Shown in pieces: positions 35,852 through 43,571 of a stretch of DNA of 50,536 nt (its first letter is position 1; every line of letters begins with the position of its first letter). The notes beneath the pieces were generated by a model. The model saw only the letters and a program-made list of their open reading frames with translations, searched no databases and had not been told where the DNA came from. The position numbers and the translations under genes are program-made. The stretch is from positions 1-50,536 of the forward strand of contig NZ_JVKV01000033.1 of assembly GCF_001072375.1 (NCBI RefSeq), in the 5' to 3' direction. This stretch comes from Streptococcus pseudopneumoniae. Its GTDB lineage: Bacteria > Bacillota > Bacilli > Lactobacillales > Streptococcaceae.

Positions 35852-36484
35852 TTACCATAAGAGGAACGTACAGACGACGAATAGAATATCCCGAATCAAA
35901 TGACTGTAGAATGATACCTCCTGTCTCAAATTTTTGGGGAATAAAAAACTGAGAAATAGAGCACCAAGACCAATATAAAAAGCAATCGATAAAATGGTAA
36001 TTGGATTACGTAGGAAGATTAAAATGGAAATGATGATGATGGAAAATCTCACTTCCTTGCTACTGGAATTTTTTTGTAACCTTCTCCATTTTTTCAAGGG
36101 GAGAAAGGTAACGATATCAACTCCAAAGAGAAAAAAGAAGGAGGGTAGGATGAGTTCCACGGCTTCTTTTTGAAGTAAGTTGACAGTAACGATAGTCTCT
36201 GATAGAACCAGCCCAACCCCGCAGAGGTTGACCATAATCATCATACTATAAAATAAAAAGATAAAGCGACTCCTGTCAATCAGTCTATCTCTTTTTAAGT
36301 TGTGACTAGATAAATAATGCATAAAGGCACAAGACCCAGATAAGCCCAATAAAGCCAGTAGAAAATAAAAACAGGATTGTTTGAGGGCCAGAGAGGTTCC
36401 AGACCAAAAGATACAACTACAAAGTGCCAGTTGGATTAAGGCAAAGAACAAGAGTAGTCGAATTGATTTTATGACTTTTTCCAT
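35852..36484 (-). CDS. hypothetical polytopic membrane protein (210 aa)
   Basis: I do not recognise the family. The protein starts MEKVIKSIRLLLFFALIQLA and has about six hydrophobic helices separated by short basic loops (HNLKRDRLIDRSR, LKKWRRLQKNSSSKE). No catalytic motif is evident. It lies between trkH and the CPBP gene on the same strand. A trkH terminator upstream suggests it has its own promoter. It could be a transport accessory or a stress protein; this is open. Confidence 0.65.
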   Translation of the reverse strand: MEKVIKSIRLLLFFALIQLALCSCIFWSGTSLALKQSCFYFLLALLGLSGSCAFMHYLSSHNLKRDRLIDRSRFIFLFYSMMIMVNLCGVGLVLSETIVTVNLLQKEAVELILPSFFFLFGVDIVTFLPLKKWRRLQKNSSSKEVRFSIIIISILIFLRNPITILSIAFYIGLGALFLSFLFPKNLRQEVSFYSHLIRDILFVVCTFLLW

Positions 36485-36588
36485 AAAGTATCCCCTATAT
36501 TTTTTTCTTATTATAGCTAAAAGATAGGAGAGAAAAGTCCTTAAATTCCCAATTGTCGATTTTTAGAGCTGACTTGTCTTTTGAAACT

Positions 36589-36625
36589 AAAAAATCCCCC
36601 TTCAAGGGTTCCTTGAAGAGAGGAG
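36589..36625 (-). terminator. Rho-independent terminator of trkAH
   Basis: On the minus strand, CTTCAAGG pairs with CCTTGAAG, extended by G-U pairs, followed after a G-run by six T. Confidence 0.75.
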
Positions 36626-36634
36626 ATAGGTGAT

Positions 36635-38074
36635 CTAACGTTTAGACCAAGTGCGTTTCATAAAGAGTAGTATGATTGGATAAATTTCAAGACGTCCTGC
36701 AATCATTGCAAAAGATAGTAGAAGTTTTGAAAATGGACTAAAAATTGAGAAACTTGCAGTTGTTCCTAAAATAGGACCGATATTGTTAAAACAACTGAAA
36801 ACAGCACTCGTAACAACCATTAAATTATTGGTATCTAAACTGACGATGAAAATCAAACTGAGTAGAATCATGATGTAAACCACAAAGTACTTCAGAATCT
36901 TGTGCTGAGTATCCTTATCAATAACCGTTTGATTAACCTGAAGGGTTAACACACGGTGAGGTGATATGGTAGACAAGACTTGATTTTTAGCAATTTTAGA
37001 TAGGATGACTCCACGGATAACCTTGAGACCACCTGCAGTGGAGCCGGCAGAACCACCGATTGCCATCAGCATTAGCAAGATGTATTGAGAGAACAAAGGC
37101 CAGTTCGTGATATCTCCATATCCAAAACCGGTAGTGGTAATGATGTTAGATACTTGGAAGAAGGCCATCTCAAAGCTTTGCGAAACGCCACTATAGAGGT
37201 GGAGTGTGTTAAGCGTGATTAAGCCAGTTGATATGGCTACAATCAAGAGATAGGCTCGGAGTTCTTCATCAAAAAAGAATTCCTTGATACGACGGAGCAT
37301 GAGGTAGTAGTAGAGGTTGAAATTGACACCAAACATCAAAACCCCGATACTTGTCAGATAGGTAATGAGAGAACTGTGATAGTGGGCAATTCCATCATTA
37401 TAAACAGTAAAGCCACCTGTACCAGCAGTACCCATAGCGATGACAAAACTATCGTAGAGTGGCATCCCAGCAAGGTAATAAATAACCACAAAGAGGGCAA
37501 ACATAGCCAGGTAGAGGATATAAAGGATTTGAGCTGTATTTTTTAGCTTAGATACAACCTTACCAAATACTGGTCCAGGAACCTCTGCCTTCATAACCTC
37601 TAAGTGACTGTTTTTTGCATTGTCCATGATAGCTAGGGCAAAAACCAGCACCCCCATCCCTCCGATAAGGTGAGTAAAACTCCTCCAAAATAGAAGGGAA
37701 CGGCTTAAGACAGAAACATCATTTAAAATGGTTGCTCCCGTTGTTGTGAAGCCAGAACTAATCTCAAAGAAGGCGTCTATCATATTGGGAATTTGTCCTG
37801 AAAAGACAAAGGGAAGGGCACCAAAGAATGACCAGAGAATCCAACAGAGAGCTACAATTAAGACCCCTTCTTTTGCATAGATTCGCTGTTTTTTAGGCTT
37901 ACTGATAATTCCCAGAAGACCTAGAACAACAAGGATTCCGATGGTAGAGAAAAGAGCTGTAAAAAATTGACTCGATTCTCGATAATAAATAGCAATGCTA
38001 ACTGGAACTAAGAGTAGACTAGCCTCGATCAAGAGTAGCTTTGCAAGAAGAAATCGTACCATACTTCTATTCAT
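36635..38074 (-). CDS. trkH: TrkH/KtrB-family potassium uptake channel (479 aa)
   Basis: This is the membrane pore subunit of a K+ uptake system. Four repeated pore loops carry selectivity-filter sequences: TTTGAT (110-115), TAGTGGF (216-222), TTTGFGYG (313-320) and NNIGPIL (430-436). It has about ten predicted transmembrane helices. It lies 3 nt downstream of trkA in the same operon, so the pore and its gating subunit are made together. The symbol trkH versus ktrB is a naming choice. Confidence 0.95.
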   Translation of the reverse strand: MNRSMVRFLLAKLLLIEASLLLVPVSIAIYYRESSQFFTALFSTIGILVVLGLLGIISKPKKQRIYAKEGVLIVALCWILWSFFGALPFVFSGQIPNMIDAFFEISSGFTTTGATILNDVSVLSRSLLFWRSFTHLIGGMGVLVFALAIMDNAKNSHLEVMKAEVPGPVFGKVVSKLKNTAQILYILYLAMFALFVVIYYLAGMPLYDSFVIAMGTAGTGGFTVYNDGIAHYHSSLITYLTSIGVLMFGVNFNLYYYLMLRRIKEFFFDEELRAYLLIVAISTGLITLNTLHLYSGVSQSFEMAFFQVSNIITTTGFGYGDITNWPLFSQYILLMLMAIGGSAGSTAGGLKVIRGVILSKIAKNQVLSTISPHRVLTLQVNQTVIDKDTQHKILKYFVVYIMILLSLIFIVSLDTNNLMVVTSAVFSCFNNIGPILGTTASFSIFSPFSKLLLSFAMIAGRLEIYPIILLFMKRTWSKR

Positions 38075-38077
38075 AGC

Positions 38078-39427
38078 TTACCTCTCTAACAGATCATAGA
38101 TCTTGGTGATATTTGATAGTAGTGTGATGACAACTAACTTATCACCGACTTGAAGGCTATCTTCACCAGTTGGGAAGATTGTTTTTCCATTGCGGATAAT
38201 AGCAGCAATTAAAATATCTTTTTTGAGTTTCAATTGAGACAAAGGTTTACCAGTCATCTTGTTAGCTTCCTTGATAAGGAATTGAAGAGTTTCAACCTGT
38301 CCATTTGCTAGGTGGTGCATCGCTTGAAGGTCTGAATACTGGGCATTGGCACGACCATGGATAAAGTGCATAATCGTATCAACAGCGATGGTTTTTGGTG
38401 TGATGATACTAGAAAACTCAGGTGCATGGATAATCTCTAGGAGACTAGTTCGATTGACCTTAGTAATGTTTTTCTGAACACCAACACTATCCAAGAACAT
38501 AGATGTAATAATGTTTTCTTCGTCAACTCCAGTAAGGGTTGCGACAGCATCGTAGTGTTGGGCACTTTCTTCTAGGAGAATATCTTTTGCAGTCCCATCC
38601 CCTTGGACAATATAGAGTTTTGGATATTTTTGACTGAAAAATGCTGCCCGATCTGGATTGAGTTCAATGACCTTGGTATCAATACGGCTATCTTTCAAAA
38701 TACCAACAAGGTAGTAGGCGATTTTGCCGGCTCCGATAATGAGTAAACTCTTAACGACACGAGATTTGACATAGTTATGAAAAAGCATCATATCGACACG
38801 ATGACCTGTTACAAAGATACGGTCTTTATCTTCTAAAATAAGGTCGCCACTAGGGATCATCAGTTTATGATCGCGCTCAATAGCACAGACAATCACATTA
38901 CCAAACTTTTTCCGGAAGTCTGCGATAGACATCTGACAGATATTGCTATCCTTACGGACAACAAATTCCATCAAACTAACCAAACCACCTGCAAAACGCT
39001 CAACAGAAAGAGCGTTTGGGAAGTCGATGATGTTAGCAATAGCACGAGCCGCTAGGAGTTCTGGATTGACAATGAGAGAAAATCCGAGAATATTTTTTTC
39101 TTTAAAGTAAGGGTTGGAATACTCAGGATTGCGGACACGGACGATGGTTTCTTTAGCCCCCATCTTTTTAGCTAAGACAGCAGAGACCATATTGACCTCG
39201 TCATATTGAGTCATAGCAATGAAAATATCGCAGTCTTGAACATTGGCAGCTTCTAGCATGGCAAAGTCAGCCCCATTACCTGCAATTCCAATAATATCAA
39301 AACGGCTTGTCATGTAATTAAGAACTGTTTCGTTCTGTTCAATTAAGACAACATCATGATTGTCAGCGACAAGTGAACGACAAAGGGCAGAACCAACTTT
39401 CCCCCCTCCGACAAGAATAATCTTCAT
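38078..39427 (-). CDS. trkA: TrkA potassium channel regulator with two RCK domains (449 aa)
   Basis: This is the cytoplasmic gating ring subunit. Two Rossmann-type RCK-N domains begin with GGGKVGSALC (7-16) and IGAGKIAYYLVGIL (near 226-239), each followed by an RCK-C (TrkA_C) domain. The double-RCK length is that of TrkA rather than single-RCK KtrA. Nucleotides (NAD(H), ATP/ADP) or c-di-AMP may regulate it; the ligand is not determined. It is the first gene of the operon; a TATGAT -10-like box lies about 35-40 nt upstream. Confidence 0.94.
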   Translation of the reverse strand: MKIILVGGGKVGSALCRSLVADNHDVVLIEQNETVLNYMTSRFDIIGIAGNGADFAMLEAANVQDCDIFIAMTQYDEVNMVSAVLAKKMGAKETIVRVRNPEYSNPYFKEKNILGFSLIVNPELLAARAIANIIDFPNALSVERFAGGLVSLMEFVVRKDSNICQMSIADFRKKFGNVIVCAIERDHKLMIPSGDLILEDKDRIFVTGHRVDMMLFHNYVKSRVVKSLLIIGAGKIAYYLVGILKDSRIDTKVIELNPDRAAFFSQKYPKLYIVQGDGTAKDILLEESAQHYDAVATLTGVDEENIITSMFLDSVGVQKNITKVNRTSLLEIIHAPEFSSIITPKTIAVDTIMHFIHGRANAQYSDLQAMHHLANGQVETLQFLIKEANKMTGKPLSQLKLKKDILIAAIIRNGKTIFPTGEDSLQVGDKLVVITLLSNITKIYDLLER

Positions 39428-39661
39428 GTTATATAACCTACTTTTTCAATATGTATCTATCATACTCTTTTTTAGAATAAAATGCACTCGGCAACCGACT
39501 CTTTTCATTATTAGGGTGGAAAATTGTCTCATTGATAATCTTACTTGTTCAAAATTTAAAATATAAATCAGCTATTTTCGTCTAATTCTAATGAATACAG
39601 AAGTATTTTTAACTAATGCAAATATGTTTGTAAAAAAATTGAAAAAATCAAGTCATTTCTA

Positions 39662-39689
39662 TTGACAATCAAGCTGAAAGTGATATACT
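39662..39689 (+). promoter_or_regulatory. promoter of the trmL leader
   Basis: TTGACA (39662-39667), a 16-bp spacer and TGA plus TATACT (39684-39689): a strong extended SigA promoter. The stretch 39428-39660 before it is AT-rich and holds only upstream trkA signals and a small hairpin (ACTCGG/CCGACT). Confidence 0.88.
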
Positions 39690-39695
39690 AAAACA

Positions 39696-39797
39696 GTAGT
39701 TTCGCTGATTTACTTCAAACCTGTTGTGAGGTAAGTTAACGATGCCTTAACCACGCTGTTTGCTGAGCTAGACTCCGGGCAGTGTGGCTATTTTTTT
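39696..39797 (+). promoter_or_regulatory. terminator-bearing RNA leader upstream of trmL
   Basis: The predicted transcript contains a hairpin ACTT..ACCT / AGGT..AAGT (39712-39736), GTTAA / TTAAC with a 7-nt loop (39735-39751), then CCACGCTG (39751-39758) pairing with CAGTGTGG (39780-39787) and a run of seven T at 39791-39797. This is a Rho-independent terminator before the ribosome binding site, so it is an attenuator-type leader. The bioinformatically defined 23S-methyl RNA motif of Lactobacillales also sits upstream of methyltransferase genes and ends in a terminator; identity with it is a guess. Confidence 0.7.
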
Positions 39798-39820
39798 GCA
39801 CTAGTGAGAGGAAACGAGGC

Positions 39821-40324
39821 ATGGCAAATCACATTGTATTATTTGAACCCCAAATTCCACAAAATACGGGTAATATTGCTCGTACCTGCGCAGCAACGAA
39901 TGCGCCCCTTCATATTATTAAACCGATGGGCTTTCCTATCGATGACCGTAAGATGAAGCGAGCAGGTCTAGATTATTGGGACAAGCTTGAGATTCATTTT
40001 TATGATAGTTTGGCTGATTTTATGGAAAAAATGGATGGTCAGCTCTACTTGATTTCCAAGTTTGCAGAAAAAGTCTATTCAGATGCAGATTTCACGACAG
40101 AAGGAGATCATTATTTTCTTTTTGGGAGAGAAGATAAGGGCTTGCCTGAGGAATTTATGCGTGAGCATCCAGAAAAAGCTCTCCGCATTCCCATGAATGA
40201 TGAGCATGTTCGTAGTCTCAATGTTTCAAATACAGTTTGTATGATTGTTTATGAGGCACTTCGTCAACAAAACTTTGCGGGCCTAGAACTGGTTCACACT
40301 TACGAAACAGATAAGTTGAAATAA
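39821..40324 (+). CDS. trmL: tRNA (cytidine/uridine-34-2'-O)-methyltransferase TrmL (167 aa)
   Basis: This SPOUT-family enzyme methylates the wobble ribose of certain leucine tRNAs. It begins [20 protein letters not shown], and the trefoil-knot SAM site is formed by [13 protein letters not shown] and [23 protein letters not shown] 39821 was chosen with GAGAGG 9 nt upstream; an open frame reaching back to 39782 would run through the leader terminator. It has its own promoter and attenuator-like leader, and a terminator follows. Confidence 0.93.
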   Translation: MANHIVLFEPQIPQNTGNIARTCAATNAPLHIIKPMGFPIDDRKMKRAGLDYWDKLEIHFYDSLADFMEKMDGQLYLISKFAEKVYSDADFTTEGDHYFLFGREDKGLPEEFMREHPEKALRIPMNDEHVRSLNVSNTVCMIVYEALRQQNFAGLELVHTYETDKLK

Positions 40325-40339
40325 ACACTTAGATAAAAT

Positions 40340-40362
40340 GCTTGCGCTTGCAAGCTTTTTTT
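40340..40362 (+). terminator. Rho-independent terminator of trmL
   Basis: GCTTGC pairs with GCAAGC around a GCTT loop, followed by seven T. Confidence 0.88.
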
Positions 40363-40370
40363 GTTATCAT
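40342..40370 (+). promoter_or_regulatory. promoter of the FMN riboswitch-ribU transcript
   Basis: TTGCGC (40342-40347), a 17-bp spacer, and TGT plus TATCAT (40365-40370). The -35 box is embedded in the trmL terminator hairpin. The transcript would begin about where riboswitch helix P1 starts. Confidence 0.7.
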
Positions 40371-40373
40371 AAA

Positions 40374-40590
40374 GGGGTCTTCAGGGCTGGGTGAAATTCC
40401 CGACCGGCGGTAAATTTGACTAGCTATTTTAGCTTTCTCGTCGTTGTCTTGTCTCGATATACTTTAAGTATTATCTTCGACTACGACGCCTAGATAAATC
40501 TAAAATATCTTAGCCAAATAAGTCCGCGAGCGCAAGCTGATGTGGTGAGATTCCACAACCGACAGTATAGTCTGGATGGGAGAAGACGAA
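40374..40590 (+). promoter_or_regulatory. FMN riboswitch (RFN element)
   Basis: P1 is formed by GTCTTC (40377-40382) and GAAGAC (40582-40587). The conserved aptamer segments AGGGCTGGGTGAAATTCCCG, CCGGCGGTA, GTCCGCGAGCGC, GTGGTGAGATTCCAC and CCGACAGTATAGTCTGGATG are all present. The P3 arm is greatly extended by about 100 nt (roughly 40415-40520), which itself folds into a long hairpin. FMN binding normally turns off riboflavin uptake or synthesis genes. Confidence 0.97.
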
Positions 40591-40683
40591 AGAATGGCTT
40601 TGTCTATTCTAATTGATTTTTTATAGGTAAATTGCAACCGCTTGCTAAAAAAGAGTGAGGGGGAACTTTTGGAATATAAAAAT

Positions 40684-40740
40684 AAAGGATAGATAGAGGA
40701 ATCCTTTCCAACTTCTTCTGATTTTATAGAAAATTGGAGG
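40684..40740 (+). promoter_or_regulatory. candidate expression-platform hairpins before ribU
   Basis: AAAGGAT (40684-40690) pairs with ATCCTTT (40701-40707). Immediately after, TCCAA (40707-40711) can pair with TTGGA of the ribU ribosome binding site TTGGAGG (40734-40740). These could switch translation. A weak terminator-like hairpin (AGAAT / ATTCT followed by TTTTTT) at about 40591-40624 is an alternative. Confidence 0.5.
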
Positions 40741-40748
40741 AACCTGTT

Positions 40749-41312
40749 ATGACAAACACACGTCGACTTTCGACCATTGCAATTTTATCAGCACTTTCAT
40801 TTGTGTTGATGTACTTTGACTTTCCGCTTTTGCCAGCGGCATCATTCTTGAGGATTGAGTTCAGTATTTTACCGGTCCTTGTGGGCTTGGTAATCTTGGA
40901 TTTACCAGCAGCTTTTGGAGTGCTTTTCCTTCGGTCCTTGTTGAAAATCCTTCTGAACAATCAAGGGGTTAGTACCTATATTGGTTTACCGATGAATATT
41001 GTTGCCTTGGGAGTCTTTGTACTTGCTTTTGGTTTGATTTGGAAAAAAGAGCGAACAACCATGCGTTTCGTCCTAGCTTCACTAGCTGGTACGCTTGGTT
41101 TGACTCTAGCTATGCTAGTTCTAAACTATGTTTATGCTGTTCCTTTGTACGCTAAGTTTGCTAATTTTGATATTGAGAAAATCTTAGGATTGAGCAACTA
41201 CCTGATGACTATGGTTTTGCCTTTTAATCTGATTGAAGGTATTATCTTTGCCATCTCTTTCTGGTTGTTGTTTGTCCTTTTGAAACCAACTTTAAAATAC
41301 TATGAAAGATAA
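40749..41312 (+). CDS. ribU: riboflavin ECF transporter S component RibU (187 aa)
   Basis: RibU is the substrate-binding membrane subunit of an energy-coupling-factor transporter for riboflavin. It has six predicted helices, starts MTNTRRLSTIAILSALSFVL and has the S-component-type pattern FDFPLLPAASFLRIEFSILP. ATG 40749 sits 8 nt after TTGGAGG. The shared ECF ATPase/EcfT genes are not in this window. Expression is under the upstream FMN riboswitch. The stop overlaps the PAP2 gene. Confidence 0.95.
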   Translation: MTNTRRLSTIAILSALSFVLMYFDFPLLPAASFLRIEFSILPVLVGLVILDLPAAFGVLFLRSLLKILLNNQGVSTYIGLPMNIVALGVFVLAFGLIWKKERTTMRFVLASLAGTLGLTLAMLVLNYVYAVPLYAKFANFDIEKILGLSNYLMTMVLPFNLIEGIIFAISFWLLFVLLKPTLKYYER

Positions 41313-41952
41313 ACAAACATTTATGATGAAGGGCTCTTTTGCCCTTTTACTTTTTATGATTATTGGCTATATTGTCAAGTTTTATCCAGAAATGCTGGTC
41401 AGTTTTGATCAGCCGATTCAGACTGCCATTAGAGGTGATTTACCTGAGACCTTAACGCTTCTTTTTCGGGCAATTACGCACTTAATTGATATCCCAGTCA
41501 TTATTAGCTGGGTTTTAATTGTAGCTTTTATATTTTATCGTAAGCAATGGAAGATGGAAAGTTATCTCATGCTGGGGAATTTGACTTTAGCTGGAATCTT
41601 AATTGTAACTTTTAAAAATATCTACCAACGACCACGACCAGAAATTCTACACTTGGTAGAAGAAAAAGGTTTTTCTTTTCCAAGCGGACATTCTCTGGCA
41701 GTAACGATTATGGTTGGAACTTTGATTGTGATTTTAAGTCAAAGGATTAAGAATACAGTCTGGAGAAAAATCGTTCAAATCTTGCTAAGTTTATACATCG
41801 TCAGTGTATTGGTATCAAGAATTTATCTGGGAGTTCACTACCCGTCAGATGTGATTGCCAGCCTTTGTGTAGGCCTAGGAGTTTTGTTTATGGAGTTTCC
41901 TTTCTACGATAAACTGCGTTTTCAATGGCGCTTCAAAGGAAAGCAGAAGTAG
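41302..41952 (+). CDS. PAP2-family membrane phosphatase (216 aa)
   Basis: This polytopic membrane protein has the three PAP2 motifs: KNIYQRPRP, FPSGHS and SRIYLGVHYPSDV with the catalytic histidines. Likely substrates are lipid phosphates such as undecaprenyl pyrophosphate or phosphatidylglycerol phosphate. The start overlaps ribU by 11 nt, so it should be coexpressed and under riboswitch influence, which is an unexpected pairing that is nonetheless seen in streptococci as far as I recall. Confidence 0.92.
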   Translation: MKDKQTFMMKGSFALLLFMIIGYIVKFYPEMLVSFDQPIQTAIRGDLPETLTLLFRAITHLIDIPVIISWVLIVAFIFYRKQWKMESYLMLGNLTLAGILIVTFKNIYQRPRPEILHLVEEKGFSFPSGHSLAVTIMVGTLIVILSQRIKNTVWRKIVQILLSLYIVSVLVSRIYLGVHYPSDVIASLCVGLGVLFMEFPFYDKLRFQWRFKGKQK

Positions 41953-41979
41953 GCATTAACCCTTCTTGAGGAGGAAGAA

Positions 41980-42399
41980 ATGGAAGTCAACATAAAAGAT
42001 CTTCATCCGAGTCAACTATACTTATCAGAAAAGAAATTACAAGATATCCAGATGCTTTATCAATCGGTAGAAAAGCACAATATCAATCCAATCAGTGTTC
42101 TTACATTTGGAGATTATTTGTTGATTACAGACGGGCATCACAGGGCTTATCAGGCTTTATTGATAGGCCAGAATACGATTTCTGCTGAGTGGGATAGAGA
42201 TGGAGGTGATGAACTCTATCAACTCTATGCGCAAGCTTGTGAGAAAAGAAGGATATGCTCTGTTCTGGATTTAAAAAATCATATCTTACCTCAAGATGAG
42301 TATGAAGCAAAATGGTATAACTGGTGTGATGGGTTTAATCAAGCAGCGGAGCTAATATTTGGATTAGAAAATGATGACAAAAATCATTCAGATAGATGA
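41980..42399 (+). CDS. ParB/sulfiredoxin-like small protein (139 aa)
   Basis: The N-terminal half resembles a ParB/Srx nucleotide-binding fold: IKDLHPSQLYLSEKKL, then a strand and the motif DGHHRAYQALL (near residues 51-61), in the place of the ParB/Srx (D/E)G-R motif. The C-terminal half is helical and has no recognised domain. No DNA-binding HTH or ParA neighbour is present, so chromosome partitioning is unlikely. It overlaps the next gene by 29 nt. The ribosome binding site is GAGGAGGAAG. Confidence 0.7.
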   Translation: MEVNIKDLHPSQLYLSEKKLQDIQMLYQSVEKHNINPISVLTFGDYLLITDGHHRAYQALLIGQNTISAEWDRDGGDELYQLYAQACEKRRICSVLDLKNHILPQDEYEAKWYNWCDGFNQAAELIFGLENDDKNHSDR

Positions 42400-42856
42400 T
42401 TCCTTGCGTCTAGTTCCCTATTTTTTAGCAGATCATCAGGATGCAGCTTTGGCCTGGTATCAAGATGTGGATTTGGTGGAACTTGTAGACGGTATTAGAA
42501 TACCTTATAGTTCAGAAAAATTAAATGCCATGTATTCCTATTTAGAAAGACACGGGGATTTGTTCTGGATTGAGTTTCGAGAAAAGGGAGAGTGGCTTCC
42601 AATTGGGGATGTAACCTTATCTCAGGGAAATCTTCCTATTGTGATTGGCAATCCAACTTATCAACATCAAGGACTTGGACGCAAGGTTTTGAAGGCTTTG
42701 ATTGATCTAGCTCGGCAAAAGGGTTGGAAACAATTGAAAGTTCAAGAAATCTACACTTTCAACCGTATCTCTAGAAGATGTTTTGAGTCTCTTGGATTTG
42801 TGGAAAGTGGTACTACTGAAAATGGAGTGAGTTTTGTACTGACTTTGATTGAATGA
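42371..42856 (+). CDS. GNAT-family N-acetyltransferase (161 aa)
   Basis: This protein has a GNAT fold with the acetyl-CoA-binding loop QHQGLGRKVLKALIDLA (about 96-112) and the later NRISRRCFESLGFVES motif. The substrate is not predictable. It begins ATGATG at 42371 inside the 3' end of the ParB-like gene. The ribosome binding site is weak, so translation probably depends on coupling to the upstream gene. Confidence 0.85.
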   Translation: MMTKIIQIDDSLRLVPYFLADHQDAALAWYQDVDLVELVDGIRIPYSSEKLNAMYSYLERHGDLFWIEFREKGEWLPIGDVTLSQGNLPIVIGNPTYQHQGLGRKVLKALIDLARQKGWKQLKVQEIYTFNRISRRCFESLGFVESGTTENGVSFVLTLIE

Positions 42857-42942
42857 ATTCACTCCATCGTGATAGAAGATTCTAAAGATTGATTTCACCA
42901 AAAAATTGTAACAGAAAGAAATATCAAAAATAAAAATTTCTC

Positions 42943-42970
42943 TTGCATTTTTTAAAAAATAGTGTATAAT
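42943..42970 (+). promoter_or_regulatory. rplK-rplA promoter
   Basis: TTGCAT (42943-42948), a 16-bp spacer and TATAAT (42965-42970). Confidence 0.8.
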
Positions 42971-42977
42971 AGATGGG

Positions 42978-43041
42978 TATGTGTAAAGCATACTTGTGGG
43001 AGGTAAAAATCTCTAAATTACCGCCAAAACCACAAAGGAGG
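42978..43041 (+). promoter_or_regulatory. L1-type ribosomal leader of rplK
   Basis: A small hairpin GTATG..CATAC (42978-42993) is followed by a longer one: TTGTGG (42994-42999) with CCACAA (43030-43035), and GGTAA with TTACC inside. The 3' arm runs into AAAGGAGG (43034-43041), the rplK ribosome binding site. Ribosomal protein L1 is known to repress rplK-rplA by binding an mRNA mimic of its 23S rRNA site; this hairpin is the natural candidate. Confidence 0.75.
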
Positions 43042-43049
43042 ATTTAAAA

Positions 43050-43475
43050 ATGGCTAAAAAAGTCGAAAAACTTGTAAAATTGCAAATCCCTGCTGGTAAA
43101 GCTACACCAGCTCCACCGGTTGGACCTGCTCTTGGTCAAGCTGGTATCAACATCATGGGATTCACAAAAGAGTTCAACGCTCGTACTGCTGACCAAGCTG
43201 GTATGATCATTCCAGTTGTTATCTCAGTATACGAAGACAAATCATTTACTTTCGTTACAAAAACACCACCAGCTGCTGTTCTTTTGAAAAAAGCTGCAGG
43301 TGTTGAAAAAGGATCAGGTACACCTAACAAAACTAAAGTTGCTACAGTTACTCGTGCACAAGTACAAGAAATTGCAGAAACTAAGATGCCAGATTTGAAC
43401 GCTGCAAACATTGAGTCTGCAATGCGTATGATCGAAGGTACTGCTCGTTCTATGGGATTCACTGTTGTTGACTAA
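43050..43475 (+). CDS. rplK: 50S ribosomal protein L11 (141 aa)
   Basis: L11 is a component of the GTPase-associated stalk base of the 50S subunit, also needed for RelA-type sensing. The N-terminal proline-rich segment [20 protein letters not shown] and C-terminal rRNA-binding domain are typical. Full length. Codon use is highly biased, as expected for an abundant protein. It is cotranscribed with rplA. Confidence 0.98.
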   Translation: MAKKVEKLVKLQIPAGKATPAPPVGPALGQAGINIMGFTKEFNARTADQAGMIIPVVISVYEDKSFTFVTKTPPAAVLLKKAAGVEKGSGTPNKTKVATVTRAQVQEIAETKMPDLNAANIESAMRMIEGTARSMGFTVVD

Positions 43476-43495
43476 TCAATAACATCCCTATATAA

Positions 43496-43553
43496 CCCGC
43501 AAGACTTCATCATTTCGAGAAGTGACGTGGGAGATGAAAATCGATTGAACCAC
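43496..43553 (+). promoter_or_regulatory. alternative hairpins in the rplK-rplA intergenic region
   Basis: CCCGC..ACTTC (43496-43508) pairs with GAAGT..GTGGG (43519-43531). The same GTGG (43527-43530) can instead pair with CCAC (43550-43553) close to the rplA ribosome binding site. The two structures exclude each other, and the second resembles the L1-type hairpin upstream of rplK. Confidence 0.5.
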
Positions 43554-43571
43554 TTACAAGGAGAATAGAAA

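Noticed and set aside
39735-39751. GTTAA/TTAAC hairpin with loop CGATGCC in the trmL leader as another copy of the 34.6-kb hairpin family
   Set aside because: Read in reverse, the array loops also begin CGAT, but the stem is only 5 bp and the flanking linkers are absent, so a chance match is more likely.
39782-39820. N-terminal extension of trmL
   Set aside because: It runs through the leader terminator; the ATG at 39821 gives the family's normal start.
41980-42399. Chromosome-partition ParB
   Set aside because: Only a short ParB/Srx-like fold is seen; there is no HTH domain, no ParA neighbour and no parS-like site nearby.
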